From NCBI GenBank assembly GCA_010093515.1, contig MU001684.1:809887-873886 (forward strand): 64,000 nt of DNA. The letters are read 5' to 3'. Positions 33,279 to 45,477 of the stretch are shown piece by piece (position 1 is the first letter of the stretch; the number at the start of each line of letters is the position of its first letter). Source of the DNA: Lineolata rhizophorae. Its lineage: Eukaryota > Ascomycota > Dothideomycetes > Lineolatales > Lineolataceae. Under the pieces are notes generated by a model that did not search any database, was not told where the DNA came from, and saw only the letters and a list, made by a program, of their open reading frames with translations. Both the position numbers and the translations under genes were made by a program.

Positions 33279-36200
33279 CTACTTGAAGAGCGTCCGCAAG
33301 TACTGCAATCTTGCCACGTTCTCCTCGTCCGCCGTCTTCTTGCCCTTCTCCATGCTCAGCGCCGCCAGCTCGCGCTTCTTGCTCTGCAGCTCCAGCATCT
33401 TCTCCTCGAACGAGCCCGCCATGATGAAGCGCGTGATGCGCACCTCGCGCCGCTGGCCCAGCCGGTGCACCCGCTCCACCGCCTGCGACTCCATGGCCGG
33501 GTTGTACTGCGGCTCCATGACGTAGGCGCGGCACGCCACCGTCAGGTTCAGGCCCTGCCCGCCCGCCTTGGTCGTCACCAGGAAGACGCGCACGTCCGGG
33601 TCGTCGCGGAACTTGTTGACCGCGGCCGCGCGCGCGCCGCGATGCATTTTGCCGTCGAGCCGAACGTACTGGTGCCCCTGCGATTCGAGAGCGATGGCGA
33701 CCAGATCCAGATGCGACGTCCACTCCGAGAAGATGACGGACTTGATCGGCGGTTCGCCGGGAGCAAGCGTTTCGCTCTCGCGAACGTTCTGGTCGAGATA
33801 GTTGATGAGCGCTCGCGTTTTGGTGTGCGGCCCCTTGTAGCGGCTGAATCGGTCCTGGAGTTTGGTGTCTTCCAGAATGCGCTGACGGCGAAGCTCTTCC
33901 GCAGCCAACTCGGAACTATGAAGCTCGAGGGGCGCCATGCGGACGTATTGCGAGCAAATCGGGCAATCCATGTAATTGTCAGGGCTCGCGCGCTTCCGCT
34001 TCTCCTCCTCAAACCACGAGGTACAGTCGGAACAAATGCACTCGTAGCAATGAAGCATGAAGCCGAAGAAATCCTTTCCCCGCGCGGGCTCAGTCTCTTT
34101 CTCCGGCTCGTCCTCCTTATATCCGGCCTCGTCCGCCGATTCCGCGCCAGCAACGCCTCCATCATCCGCCGGAGTCTGTGGCGTCTTAGGAGTATCGGTG
34201 CTGCTAGTGTCAATTCTACGCCGACAGTTCGCACAACAAACACCTTCAGGCAGCGACCCACGCAAACGCAGCTCGTCCAAAGCCTGACCAACAGTGACCG
34301 CCGGAGTGTCGTCATCTTCATCGCCAAGGTCGATAGGGTCGTCGTAGCTAAGGCCATTCAGCATCGACAAGTCCTCATCCATGAGCAGATCCTCACCATG
34401 GGCGCAAATGCGACGAAGGCGGGTGATGGTTTTGAGAATGTGAGACCAGATTTTGCCGCGAAGATTGTTCGACGGATTGGTGATGGTTTGGACCCTGCGT
34501 TGAGAATCTGCGGCGAAGAAGTCATAGAGAGCCTTCTCCTGCTCGGTAAAGTTCAGCCTAACAAGTTCCTCGTGGCGCGTCGGCAGGTCGATCCTATCCT
34601 TTTGCCGACGGAGGGTGATGCTGCCAACCAAAAGGCGAAGCTTAAAAATAATATTCGGATCGGCATTCTTGAACGGTCTCAGGATATGTTCCGAGAAGAT
34701 GCTCTTGCGGTCAAAGGGATAGAACTTGAGGAAGGTGAGAAGAGCGCCTAAATCGTCCAGCCTATTCTGAACGGGAGTTCCGGTCATAGCCCAGCGATAC
34801 TCGGATGAAATGGCGTTGCAAGCCATTGATCGCCGGCTGGCCTGATTACGGATCTCATGAGCTTCGTCTAAAACCACGCGGAACCAGTGAGTTTTAAACA
34901 GCGCAAGAGCTGTATTGCTAGGCTGTTGCCGTCCGAATTCCTGGGACAGAACGCTGTACGTAGTAATGACGAGGTCTTTTCCAGCAATGGATAATCTATT
35001 TCTAAATTGACCATGGAGGATCACGTAGCTCAGCTGGCCGCCATTAATATGCTCCGCAATTTGGTCTTCCCAGGTGGCGACGGTGGAAAGAGGCGCAACG
35101 AGCAACGTTGCTCTGGTCCGAGGTAAACTGTCAGACTGATTTTGCGTCCGACTCTCCCAGCTCCTTGCTTCTTCCAACGTATCCAAAATGCGCGCAAGGA
35201 TACTGAGAGACTTTCCAAGGCCCATGACGTCCGCAAAAAGCCCACCTCGCGGTCGTGGAGGAGGCGGCGCCGTACGTGATTCTCCAGTAATGACATGGTA
35301 GTAAAACTGGAGGCCGTGCGTGGTAACCCTCCGTTCCCAAAGCATTTCGTTAGTGCCCGGATTTGGAGGCGCTTCCATGTTGGTGAAGAATCGAAGCGCT
35401 TGCTTCTGATGTTTGAGCAACGGCGTCTTGACGCTCGGAGGCGGCTCCTTCTCTTCGATGATCTCTTTATTAACCAACTCGTCGAATTTGTTCACCACGT
35501 CGAACTTCGTTTGCTCCACCGTCCTTGAAAATACCTCTCTAGTTTGTTCAGCCGAGATCCTCCCATACAAAGACGAAGACGGAACTCCAGTTCCGGGCGG
35601 AGCGCTGGGCGCCGGGTTTTGGTAGTGAGGATTGACGACATCTATTCCTCTATCACAAAACAAAGGAATCTGCAATAGACGCTGGCGCTGTCTTAGGTAG
35701 TTGCCGATTCTGTCGATGTTCCTCCGAGCAGTATAAATGTTCAGGGTCACTGGGATGACCTCGGATATGAAGCCACCAGCCGCTTCCTTTCTAGGTCGCG
35801 ACTCGATTCTCCCTTGAAGGCGAATACGATATTTGGGATCGCAATCAAGCCAGCGGACCAGGAGCTCGGCAGTGCGATTGTCAAGATATCCGACGTCTTT
35901 CCCCATTCCATCGAGGACCGAGACGAGGATATTTTTTGGGTTCGGAATTCTCCGGAAGGCCACCATTATATGGGGCCACTGCTTATGCGTTCCCTGCGGT
36001 CCACGAGGCCGAGGGTACGGTACGCGGTGTGTCTGAATGAATGTCGACTCCAAGCGTCCGACTAAGACCTCCGTATCGCCGTTGTCGCCGACAACAACGC
36101 AGTCGTCCTCATCGGCTGGAGCATGTTAATTGAAATGGCTATGCATCTAAACGAGACGTGCAAGAGACTAGGAAACGTACCTGTTAAATCTACGATGCCT

Positions 36201-37009
36201 GCAGAGCTGGAAGCAGCAGCGGCATGAGCGGCACCCGACGCATCACCCATCGTGCCCTGGGTTTGCTGCATCTCTTGGCCTGGGGGACCAAAAGGCGTGA
36301 GCGAGCCTCCGCCACTACCGAAATTGGAACGGCTCCCAGGGGTGCTTGCTCGCAGATTGTCGAGCTTCGCTCTCTTGTTAGGAGGATTCGGCGCGAAAAC
36401 CCTCTCCGCGAGGGGATGCATGCGCTCAATCATCGACCCCATTCCACCCAGCTCCGTGCCATCACCTTCGCGAGCACGCTTAGATTTGGCAGAAGGACCC
36501 TGTGGCATTGATGGCGCGTTCGAAGATGACGCAATTGGAGGCTGCCCAGCAGCCTTGTCGCCAGCTTGCGGCGAGCGGGAGGAGCCTTCATTAACCGCAC
36601 CGTTAGCGTTGTCCGCTTTCGTGGTGTCCATGTCGCTCAACAAAACGAATGGACTAGAATAGGTGAAGGTCGTATTAGGAACCTGCGGAAGCTCTGTTGA
36701 AGTGATCTCCCCTGCAGGTTGCTCCACATCCATGGCTTCGAAGTCTCCGCTGCATTGAGCGGGCTGGGCCATAGGCGGAGGCTGCATGTTGGATGCGCCA
36801 CGTGACTGGTCCTCGGGACCTGTGGTTGAATGCTGGGTTTCGGGAGAATGGTCCATGTTGCTATTAATACTAGTTGGACAGGGCAGAAATTTGACTGTGG
36901 ACGATGATTTCGACTCGGGCGCGTCAGACGTTGGAAAATTACGAAGTGAAGAAGTACCGTTGGCGCCGCGACGAGCAGCCTTAGGATTAAGGAGAAGCCG
37001 GTAATCCAT
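33279..37009 (-). CDS. SNF2-family helicase with RING-like insert (RAD5/HLTF type)
   Basis: DNA translocase of the Rad5/Rad16/HLTF group, predicted nuclear and linked in relatives to damage tolerance or chromatin work. ATG 37007-37009 (MDYRLLLNPKAARRG); exons 36181-37009 and 33279-36115 join as GIVDLT-ADEDDCVVVGDNGD, 1221 residues. The N-terminal ~270 residues are disordered, with a basic cluster (PNPPNKRAKLDNLR). Helicase motifs: I FADVMGLGKSLSILA (Val for the usual Glu of DEMGLGK, Ser for Thr), II DEAHEIRNQASRR, III AMTGTPVQNRLDDLGALLTF, V LVTTKAGGQGLNLTVACRAY, VI ESQAVERVHRLGQRREVRIT. Between the lobes is a Cys-rich module (CCANCRRR, LHCYECICSDC, DCPICSQYV) like the RING of Rad5/HLTF, which suggests ubiquitin-ligase activity. 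An upstream part (VTLNIYTARRNIDRIGNYL) matches the family's N-terminal region. Confidence 0.93.
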
Positions 37010-38606
37010 AAGGTAGGAAGGCGACAGTAAACGTATGCAGCGAAGCACTGGGTATGAGCCGCGGAGGTTATGGAATCAAGGCGGGAGCCTCGGTTCTCCA
37101 GCCCGAAGCAATGGCGATGGACTCATGGATGTTGCGGAAGAAGCCAAAAGGGCGGGCGGAAGGGTCCTTTTATACCCCTCGCGATAGGTTTCGTGAGGTT
37201 TGAAAGCGGTAGCCTATGGCTCCGTGCAAGCGAAGTGAAGTGAATAGGCAACGAGCGCGATGCGTTGGTGCGCATGGAGGCTGGCATCAAGTGAAGTTGA
37301 TCTGTGAACCTGTCGCCTTCCGGGGGCGTACGTCGATGACAAAACATAGCTACGCGGGACCGTGCACGCTACGCCACAATTGCCCATCTTCAAGCGCTAT
37401 GCCCCATGCGGGCATTTAGCCGACCAATTCCTTGCGAGGAAGTAGGTATCTCTAACCAGCCGCAGATGCTTAATGCCAAGATGAGCACTACTTGTAGGAC
37501 GAAATAGGCAATGCACTTAACCGATCCGCCGTGATCCGGCAGACGCAGCCATCGAAGCGAATTGACCCTAAAGTTTACCAAAGCAGTCCATATGCTCCTC
37601 GGATCTGAGCAATGAGAGCGACAGAGCAGGGTTCCAGAATTAGCAATATACTTCCGAGCTCTCGTAGTTCTTACTTCCGTCTTGCGTCATAGTCCACCCT
37701 CTTTCATACTTTCTAGGAGCATGAACATGTCGTGGATACCGGAGATAGCAGCAGTAGCACGTGAGTTCGTGGCCAAGTAATGCCGGCCCCGGTTTAGCCC
37801 CGTGCAGCATATGTAGATCGCAAAGTGGAGTTACCCCTGACTCTGCAACCTCGTCAGTACACTGTTTTGGATACCGTACACTCTGTGTCGCTCGACAAAA
37901 CGTATCTGAACTGCCTGCCTTTTGGGTCCCTCTTGATACATTACGAGTACCTGAATTTTAGAGCGTGTGAAGACTCTCGAGCACGAGTTGGTGTAGCCTG
38001 AGCAATCCCAGCAGCCTTGGCGCTACCCGCTCTAGAGGGAATACCTTCCACTCCTAGGCACTTTTCACTCATTTTAGACCTGCCCAGCACCTCCGAAGCA
38101 AGCAGCCTCGAAATGCATAAGCAGGACCTCATCGACTCTCGAGGGACTAGACTCGAAACTCAGTCGAAGTTTCTAGACAAGAAAGTGACCATAGCACGAG
38201 ATCTCTAGGCAGACTGTAGTTGAACAACATTGGAGGGGGATTGGAGCGAGAAGATCCAATATGGTGCCTACGGACGGACGTCTGAATCTCGAGTTCAAGC
38301 TACTATTTGCAGTGAGTTGGAGTCCGGCGAAGCACGTCGAAGGGGTGGCGAAGAGTGTCAGAATAGACCCGAGGCGATTAAAGCGGCCGAAAAGCTTCAA
38401 CGCCTCTCGGAGCTCGGAATTTCCTGCTGTAATCCACCATAAACCAATGCTTACAAACGCCAGACACAATACACGCCCGTCTTCTTGCCTGTCGACCGTA
38501 ACCCAATGCCTTAAATTCCAATACATTTTAGAAGTGTAGATAATGAGACCCGATCATCTATGCCTTGGGATCTTATACACTTTTACACAAGGGATCTTTC
38601 TGCCTC
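37010..38606. other. Intergenic between the SNF2 gene and the PI 4-kinase gene
   Basis: 1.6 kb with the SNF2-gene promoter at its left end and the PI4K 3' flank at its right. Short frames on both strands carry no recognisable motif. Confidence 0.5.
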
Positions 38607-41026
38607 TCAACACCAAGTAAAAAATGGCTTCTTGCTCTTGACGTTCTCCAACCTCTCCACAATCACTCTCTTCCGCATTCCTTCCATGTCCTCTGCTGCA
38701 GCATAACCAAGGTCACCCTCGGCATCGTCATCTGCTATCAAAAATCCGTTGCTCGTAACATCTTGTCTGGCCGAAAGTGAATACTTGCGGTGATGATGGC
38801 GATGCGTTTGGAAGTACGATCCTTCACGATGTCGCCGGGGCTCATCATAACTCATTCGCGCCCTTTGTTCAGGTCGAGTGGCCTTGATCAAACGTGATGA
38901 TTCCTGAGGCTGAGTTGACCATGTGATAGCCTGCACGCTAGTCGGCGAAAGCGGCCCGGCCGTGCTCTCTTCGGTGTCACGGTGGACGTCCAATGATGAT
39001 GACTGCCGAGACATGTTAAAGCGATTGCTGTTGCTGTTGGCGAGCTCGGTCGGCGGCGTGTTTAAGCCAAGCAGATCGTGATGGGGTTGAGGATCCGAGG
39101 CCAATGCCGCGCTGATGTCCATTTCCTCTTGCTCGGGGAAGGAACGATGCCGTTCTAAGGCGGCCTGGCGCCTGCGCATCTCCTGGGATGGCACCCGCAA
39201 CGGCACGGCAACAGGAATATCCACGAGATCGTCCCAGACACAAACCCGAGCTCGACGGGTTAGTTCCAGAGGCCCGTGATCGGGAGTCTTCAACGTCTCC
39301 ACCACATTCCAAGCCTGGCCCTTCATCACCGCAATCTGCCGTGCATACATCTTCTCTTGGAAATCTGCATCTTGAACAAAACAACGGCGGAGAGCTGCTT
39401 GAGTATCGGCCCACCACTTTTTGGAGGTCAACAACGGAAGGAAATGCTCTTTAGTACGTTGCGAAAATGGTTGGCCTATCAACGATACGGGGAGGAAAAG
39501 CCAGCCAAAGGGGAAACTTCGCCACTATCCAGCAGAGGGTTAGCAAAAAAAGGCTAAACGCCTGCTATCGCGCCAAAACTTACGGCATCCGGATGCTTCC
39601 AAGGCCAGGACAAGCTATTGTCGATGGCGCCAATCTTGACTCTGGCACTTGGATGCTCTTCAGGCGCCATTGGTGTCGCAGACCTGCTCGCAGCAACCAT
39701 GGTTTCCTGACGTTTGTAGGGGTCCGGGGTGGAGGTCGACGCGCGACTAGCATCGCCGTTCGATCGGGGCGGCTCGGCAACAATACTTGCCTCCTGTGTC
39801 TCTCGGTCTATCCTTATCATCCAATTGTCCAGCCCTCGGTCCGTATTACGCATAATGTAATCCAAGATCACAAGCTTTTCCAACTCCTCCCTGAACGATT
39901 GCTGCAAGTGTTCGGTCCAAAACACGCTTCTGCGATGGGCCTCTTCGGCATTATCGGACCTAAAGTCGCTCGACTCTTCCTCTTCGTCGTCTGAAACGTT
40001 GCCACTCGGTCTACAATTGTCAGTCCATCTACGCTTCTTTTTCTTGGGGTGTGTGGTGTAGAGGTTCGAATTGTGCTGGTCCGGCCAAGGATGTTCTTTC
40101 AAGAAGACGTTGGCATCCTTGAAGCCTTTGAGGAAGATTTGAAAGCTTCCAATCTTCTCCGGGAGTGGTTTCTTCTTCCGGTAGAAGGCCCGCCTATCCC
40201 AGAAATCGTAAAAGAACGACTTGGATGAAAGCGAGACGATATCAGTGTACGGAACAAGGTTCGTACGTAGCTGCGCATCCAGAACGTAAGCGGCAGCCTC
40301 AGAGACATAGCTCAAATTCGGGATTAGGCAGGCCCGGCCGAAGAAGAACGGAAACAGATTCCGGTGTATCCACTTCGTCCACTTGGGATTCTTAGACGCG
40401 TAAGGCTCCTCGTCCTTGGGCTTGAACACGCCAACGACCTTGCCCTCTGTATTCCGCGCAAAGTAGCTTCCCGAGCTCCCTTGCGATATCAGCTTCGGAT
40501 GAACGCCCTGCTCGATAGCCAGCCTGACGCTCTCGATCACGTCGTCGAACTGCAGCTTCGTCATCCGGTCGCCCGACGTCTCGGCACCGTAGTCCGTGGC
40601 CAGCGTCTCGGCCGTGGCCGGCCGTATCCAATCCGGGGCTTGGAACACCGAGTGGTGGATCTCGAGCGGCTCCTCGTCCTGCGGCTTCCCCTTCTTGCTC
40701 CGGATCTTCAGCTTGGACGCGATCTCGTCGGCCCAGCGCTCTAGCCGCGCGTTGATGGCCTTGATGTCCACGCCCGAGTTGCTGCGGGGCCGTCGGAGGG
40801 CCCGGCGGGACGACGGCGAGGTTGCGGCGCTCTCGGCCGGGGTGCCGGCGTACATGCGAGAGCCCTGGCGCTTGGGCTGGATCGGGGCGTAGCGGCCGCC
40901 GCCAGAGATGGACGGTTGTGCGACGTACGGATCATCCTCGTCGGAGTCCTCGAGGATGTCGTCATCTTCTTCTTCCGCCTGGGCGATACGCGCGTAGCCC
41001 GACGAGGCGGGCGGACGGCGCGGCAT
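38607..41026 (-). CDS. LSB6: Type II phosphatidylinositol 4-kinase
   Basis: Makes PI4P on endosomal and vacuolar membranes. ATG 41024-41026; exons 39584-41026 and 38607-39524, with a 59-nt intron that must be removed to give KHPDAWRSFPFGWLFLPVSL, a hallmark of the family. The product has 786 residues. Other motifs: LISQGSSGSYFARNTEGKVV (nucleotide loop), VGVFKPKDEEPYASKNPKWT, RACLIPNLSYVSEAAAYVLD, the catalytic loop LDYIMRNTDRGLDNWMIRID and the metal-binding KIGAIDNSLSWPW. An acidic N-terminus (EEEDDDILEDSDEDDPYV) and a disordered Ser/His-rich region of ~200 residues before the final helix (VIVERLENVKSKKPFFTWC) lie outside the kinase domain. Known members are palmitoylated on a CCPCC-type motif; I do not see that motif here. 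Confidence 0.95.
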
Positions 41027-43185
41027 GGTGTGGGGATAGGGGAGGGCGGCAAGGACGGAAGGGGCGGGAAGGAAATTAAAATGTAACTGCGGACAAGCGT
41101 CGAGGCATTCCGATGGCCTCGAGACAAGAGAGGAGCCTTACTGCCCGGAAGAGGACCGAGGAGGAGGTTGGCGGTGGATGGCGCTTGCATGTGAGACGCT
41201 GCCTGCAGCCGGTTCGGCCATCGCCGGTCTCTCTACTACTACGTAGTACGCAGGCATGGAAGCTCCGGCTTCCGCACGTCGAGCCACCTCAGCCACAGGC
41301 GCTAGGCCCGGATCGCTTAGCGCATTACCTAAGTCATCCAGCCTCTGGGCACACCGTCTGTCGCCATCTTGCAGATGGCGCCCGCCAATGAGAAGGGCGA
41401 TCGGTTGCAATCAAAATCTCCGAGGAACCGGTGCACAATGGCTAGAATACATGGCAGCGCAAGCAGTGTCCTCTCCTATGAGAAGAGGACCTAAACGTCT
41501 TTGCTAGTAGCCCAATGGACGAATCAATTGGCGAGAGCATCTATAGGTATGTATTTTCCGGAGGTAAAATGAGCCCCCCTACCACCCCCGGGAGGTCCTG
41601 AGGCTCAGCAGCGGACAGGGGCGCAAGATGCGCGCGCTTGCGGCAGCCAATAGACGGCGCTGACAGGTCATGGGTCTAGCCGCTAACTTTAAATTGTGGT
41701 CGAAACAATCAACCACTGCCCGGCCGCCTCCCCTTTTCCCCCGAATGGCTCCCACCGCGCCCCTAGCTGGCCCGCTGCCGCACACTTGTTTCATTGAGAT
41801 GCACGAGAGGTCCGATGTTTCAACCTGATTGAGTTGCAGCGGTGGCGGCCGCTGTTCCACGCCCGCGACCGCCGAAGGCCTTTCCCCCCTGCCGACGAGA
41901 ACGGTTGTGGAAAGCGGCCTGGAAGCCCCAGGATTCCACTCGAGGCACTCGAAGCCCAGGGGAACGCAGAACAGCTAATCTCTCGACGCATTCCTTTGGA
42001 GCTGAGGCGCTCCGAGGCATGACAAATTTGGCCGCGTCCTCGCTCGGTGACACGGATTCCAATCGACACAACAATGGGTATTGGCGTCTTTGATTGGGTC
42101 TAGTCAGGGGTTGTCGGCATTTCGACAACGGCGGTGCCAGGGCAGAAGGGGTTAAGCTCGTCGTCCCATATCGATCTGGCGATAGGCGCTCGATAAGTGG
42201 CGCCGTGGGAGTCAATTTGACGCCCGCCATGGAAAATTTAATGATGACACGAGGTCTTGGCCAGCCTTGCGTCCGCGTAGATCAAATTGCGATTCGAGCT
42301 TGATCCAAGACGGCAACGGTAGCGAAAAAGCGAAAAGGGGAGCGCGGCGATCGTTGCTCGTCCGGCGAGTTTTGGGAAAGTCGGACAAAGAAAAGGGACC
42401 GGCGGACGATAGCAGGCAGCGTCGCGCGACTCGTGGTAGGCAGCGGCAGCACCGAACCCAAAGCGTTCGATCCATCCTCCACGCCCCCGCCTGCCCGTTC
42501 GTGTTCGCGATCCACCTACACCGTCCACGCCCGTCCCACGACCAGTTGTGCGACTTGCGAGCGAGAGAATGGCTCCACCCGTGCACCCGCGGCACGGCCA
42601 ACGCCTCAGAAAAGCAGAGCGCAGAAAGCCTCAAAATTAGAACAAAGATTGCTCCGTGGCCGATAGAGCACCCTACTATCGCCATCCCTGGCCTTACGCG
42701 CAGCCAATTACGGGACCCCCTTTCCATCCCAGCCGCCCTTCTCCGCAAAACGGACCCCGTACTAACCGCGTTTGTTCCTAGTACCCTTGAGTCCTCCCGT
42801 CCGCACTACGGACAGAGCCTGTTGTTCGCCTTCTCGTGATTGTTGTTCCTCCTTCCCACCTGCCTTTCCTTCCTCCACTCCATACAGCACGTCTGCAGTT
42901 GCATTGCTCCTGCAACTTCGCCGATAGGCCGCAGTCTGCCTCTCGTCCGTCGCTCTTTTTACAGTCTGTCGTTTACAGTCCTGCCCGTACTAGAAATACA
43001 AACCGGTCGAACCGTACCACCATACGTAATTTTGCTCTCGAGGATAGCGGCATCTACTGTTAATACGTCCACAAAAAAAAAAAAAAAAGGAAAAACAGAA
43101 AAAACACCTCGGTCGACGACGTCCTACACTCACAGCCCAAAGTACATTCCTTACCGTAATATCAGCGAGAGAAACGCGTCGATAG
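41027..43185. promoter_or_regulatory. Long intergenic region and leader upstream of the GATA-factor gene
   Basis: The left end holds the PI4K promoter. The remainder probably includes the promoter, 5' leader and missing first exon of the GATA factor. No frame has family motifs; a 16-base A run lies at 43073-43088. GATA core words are frequent: GATAGG 42181, GATAAG 42192, GATAGC 42408, GATAGG 42923, GATAGC near 43043. An ATG at 42568 begins a 25-codon frame that could be a first exon or an upstream ORF. Confidence 0.45.
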
Positions 43186-45477
43186 CGTTTCTCACCCAAC
43201 CCGTCCACCACGGCTTCCACACTGGCTTCGTCAATTCTACCGCGGCCCTCGCCGGGCCTCGAGCACTACCGGTCCTCGTCGTCGCTGCAGGTCCGCGACC
43301 TGCCCCCGTTCTCGTCGGTCTCGGGATCGTCAGCTACCACGGTGTCTTCGGTCTCGGACGAGCGGCCGTCGCTGCCGTCGATCGGCCAGGAGATCTCGCG
43401 GCCATCGTCGACCGTGTCGACGCAGTCGTCGTCGGTGCCTCTGGCCGAGCCACGGCCCAACACGTCTTCGGTGCAGCTGCCGGGCCTGTCTGCCCTCGCG
43501 TCGATAGCGTCGTCGACGTCGGACTCGCGAAAGAGGTCCAGGAGCCCCGGCCGAAATAGCAGCAGGTGCGTGTTTTCGTCTTGTCTCCACCCATGCCCTG
43601 TCTTATCTTATCGTCGAGTTGGCTGGCTTTGAGGAGTTGCCGGCGGCGGCGCCGATAAGGGCCAGAAGATGGACGGGAGGTGGCTGCGACTGCGGGATGG
43701 CGGCGTGTTGCAGCGGAGCGGGCCCGGCACGGCCGATCACCTGTTGGTCCTGCTCCATTGGGCAAGGAAGTGAAGGGCCACGGTGAACGGGTGAACGGGG
43801 CTGGTGCGCGCGAGGTTAAACGACCGCAGCGCCGCAGCGAGCCATCCGTCAACCGCCTGCCTGTCCTCCTCGGCCACGTCCGCTTTGCGCCCTCCCCCTT
43901 TCATTGCACGCGATTGCCCCCGACCAAAGGATGGAGTGCTCACGGTGGGATCGGGACAGCAGGGCTCCGTCTCAGCCATACGCGCCTCCGCCGGCTCGCA
44001 TCCCGTATGCCACGGCACCCGCCGCCACGCCGGGCGGCGGGCCGGGCAACTCGCCGGTAAGTCGGCTCTGTTTTCCTTGCGGGCGCATCGCATCGGCGGT
44101 CGCGCGCCGGCGCCGCGCGCCCGAGGGTGGCCGTGTGGCGCCAAGGAGGCGCGCGGCGCAGGCCGGGGCCGGGGCCCGGCGGCGCTCCGCCGGGTGAAAA
44201 GTTCTCTCGCGCCGAGGCCCCGATCTCCCTTATCTTTTATCGCCCGCGCCCCAAACCACAACACAATCGATAATGGCGTCGCTCCCGACTAACAACTCCT
44301 CCCAGCCCGTCTGCCAGAACTGCGCCACCAGCACCACGCCGCTCTGGCGCCGCGATGAGGTCGGCTCCGTGCTCTGCAACGCCTGCGGCCTCTTCCTCAA
44401 GCTGCACGGCCGCCCGCGCCCCATTTCGCTCAAGACGGACGTGATCAAGAGCCGCAACCGTGTCAAGACGGGCCAGGGCCCCAAGAAGAAGGTATGAGCC
44501 GCCCCGAACGCAGCCGATATTTGAAATGTCGCGATGCCGTTGCGCCGTCCCTTGCCGAAGCCGTCGAAGCTTACTCGCCCTCGCAGCCGTCGGGCGAACA
44601 CCACAATGGCCTCGCGGGCACCGCCGCAGCCGCCGCCGCCGCAGCAGCAGCCGTCGTCGCGCAGTCGGAAAGCAGCACGACACCGCCGCCCGCAACGCTC
44701 GTCGCCTCGGCCTCGCATCGCCGGCCCTCGCACCGCATCTCGTCGGGCGCGTCGGACCGGTCGCAGTCGCCCATCTCGCGGGCAGGCACGCCCGGCCTGA
44801 GCGCGAGCCACGCCGCCGCCGCCACCCACCACGGCCTCCAACACACGCTGCCGGCGCCCAATCCGAACAGCGCCAACATCGCCCCGCAGCACGTCTTCGA
44901 CGGCATGGCCGCGGACGCGCACACGCCCTTCCCCTTGCACCACGCGGCGCGTTCGCGCAGCCCGTCCTCGCAGCTGCCGACCTTCCACGTGCGCCAGCCC
45001 TCGCCCGTCGGCAGCGCCGTCTCGTCGGTCAACGGCTCGTCCGCGACGCCGACATCGCAATCGCATCACCTCGAGGCGCCGCCGACGTACGACGCGCTGC
45101 TCGCCCAGGCCAACGCCCTCAAGACGCGCGTCTCGGAGCTCGAGGTCATCAACGGGCTCTTCCGCGGCCGCGTCGCCGAGCTCGAGAATAGCGAGCAGGA
45201 GGCGCGGCGCTGCGAGGCGCTGGCGCGCGAGGCCGAGGCGCGGACGCGCGGAGAGTCGGACGACGCCCGGATGTGCGAGGTGGAGCTGCGGCGCCGCGTT
45301 GCGGAGCTGGAGGCGGAGATGGCGGAGCAGCGGAGCGCGAGGAGCGGGAGCAGGGATGAGGGCAGGAGGGAGATGACCGAGGGCGAGGACGGACATCGGA
45401 ACAAGCGCATGCGGTTGTCGGACATTGTGGACGAGAGCGCGGCGTCGACGCCCCTGTCGGACGCGCAGTCTTCTTGA
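43186..45477 (+). CDS. areB: GATA transcription factor of the AreB/ASD-4 type (first exon not found)
   Basis: Nitrogen-regulatory GATA factor with one zinc finger and a C-terminal coiled coil. Exons read here: 43186-43565, 43960-44056, 44306-44491 and 44587-45477, together 517 residues in one frame. N-terminal part: [46 protein letters not shown], then [15 protein letters not shown]. Zinc finger: [18 protein letters not shown] followed by [20 protein letters not shown] (CX2C-X18-CX2C) and the basic [18 protein letters not shown], nearly identical across the family. C-terminal leucine-rich coiled coil: [20 protein letters not shown] and [19 protein letters not shown]. The start is unknown: the frame opens just after TAG at 43183-43185, which is also a possible acceptor AG, and no ATG follows before the finger. 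An ATG at 44273 inside intron 44057-44305 reads straight into the finger ([17 protein letters not shown]) and could give a 369-residue form. Confidence 0.9.

Noticed and set aside
44230-45396. Minus-strand frame of 388 codons across the GATA-factor gene
   Set aside because: Antisense of a confirmed gene; Arg/Ala/Leu-rich shadow with no domain.
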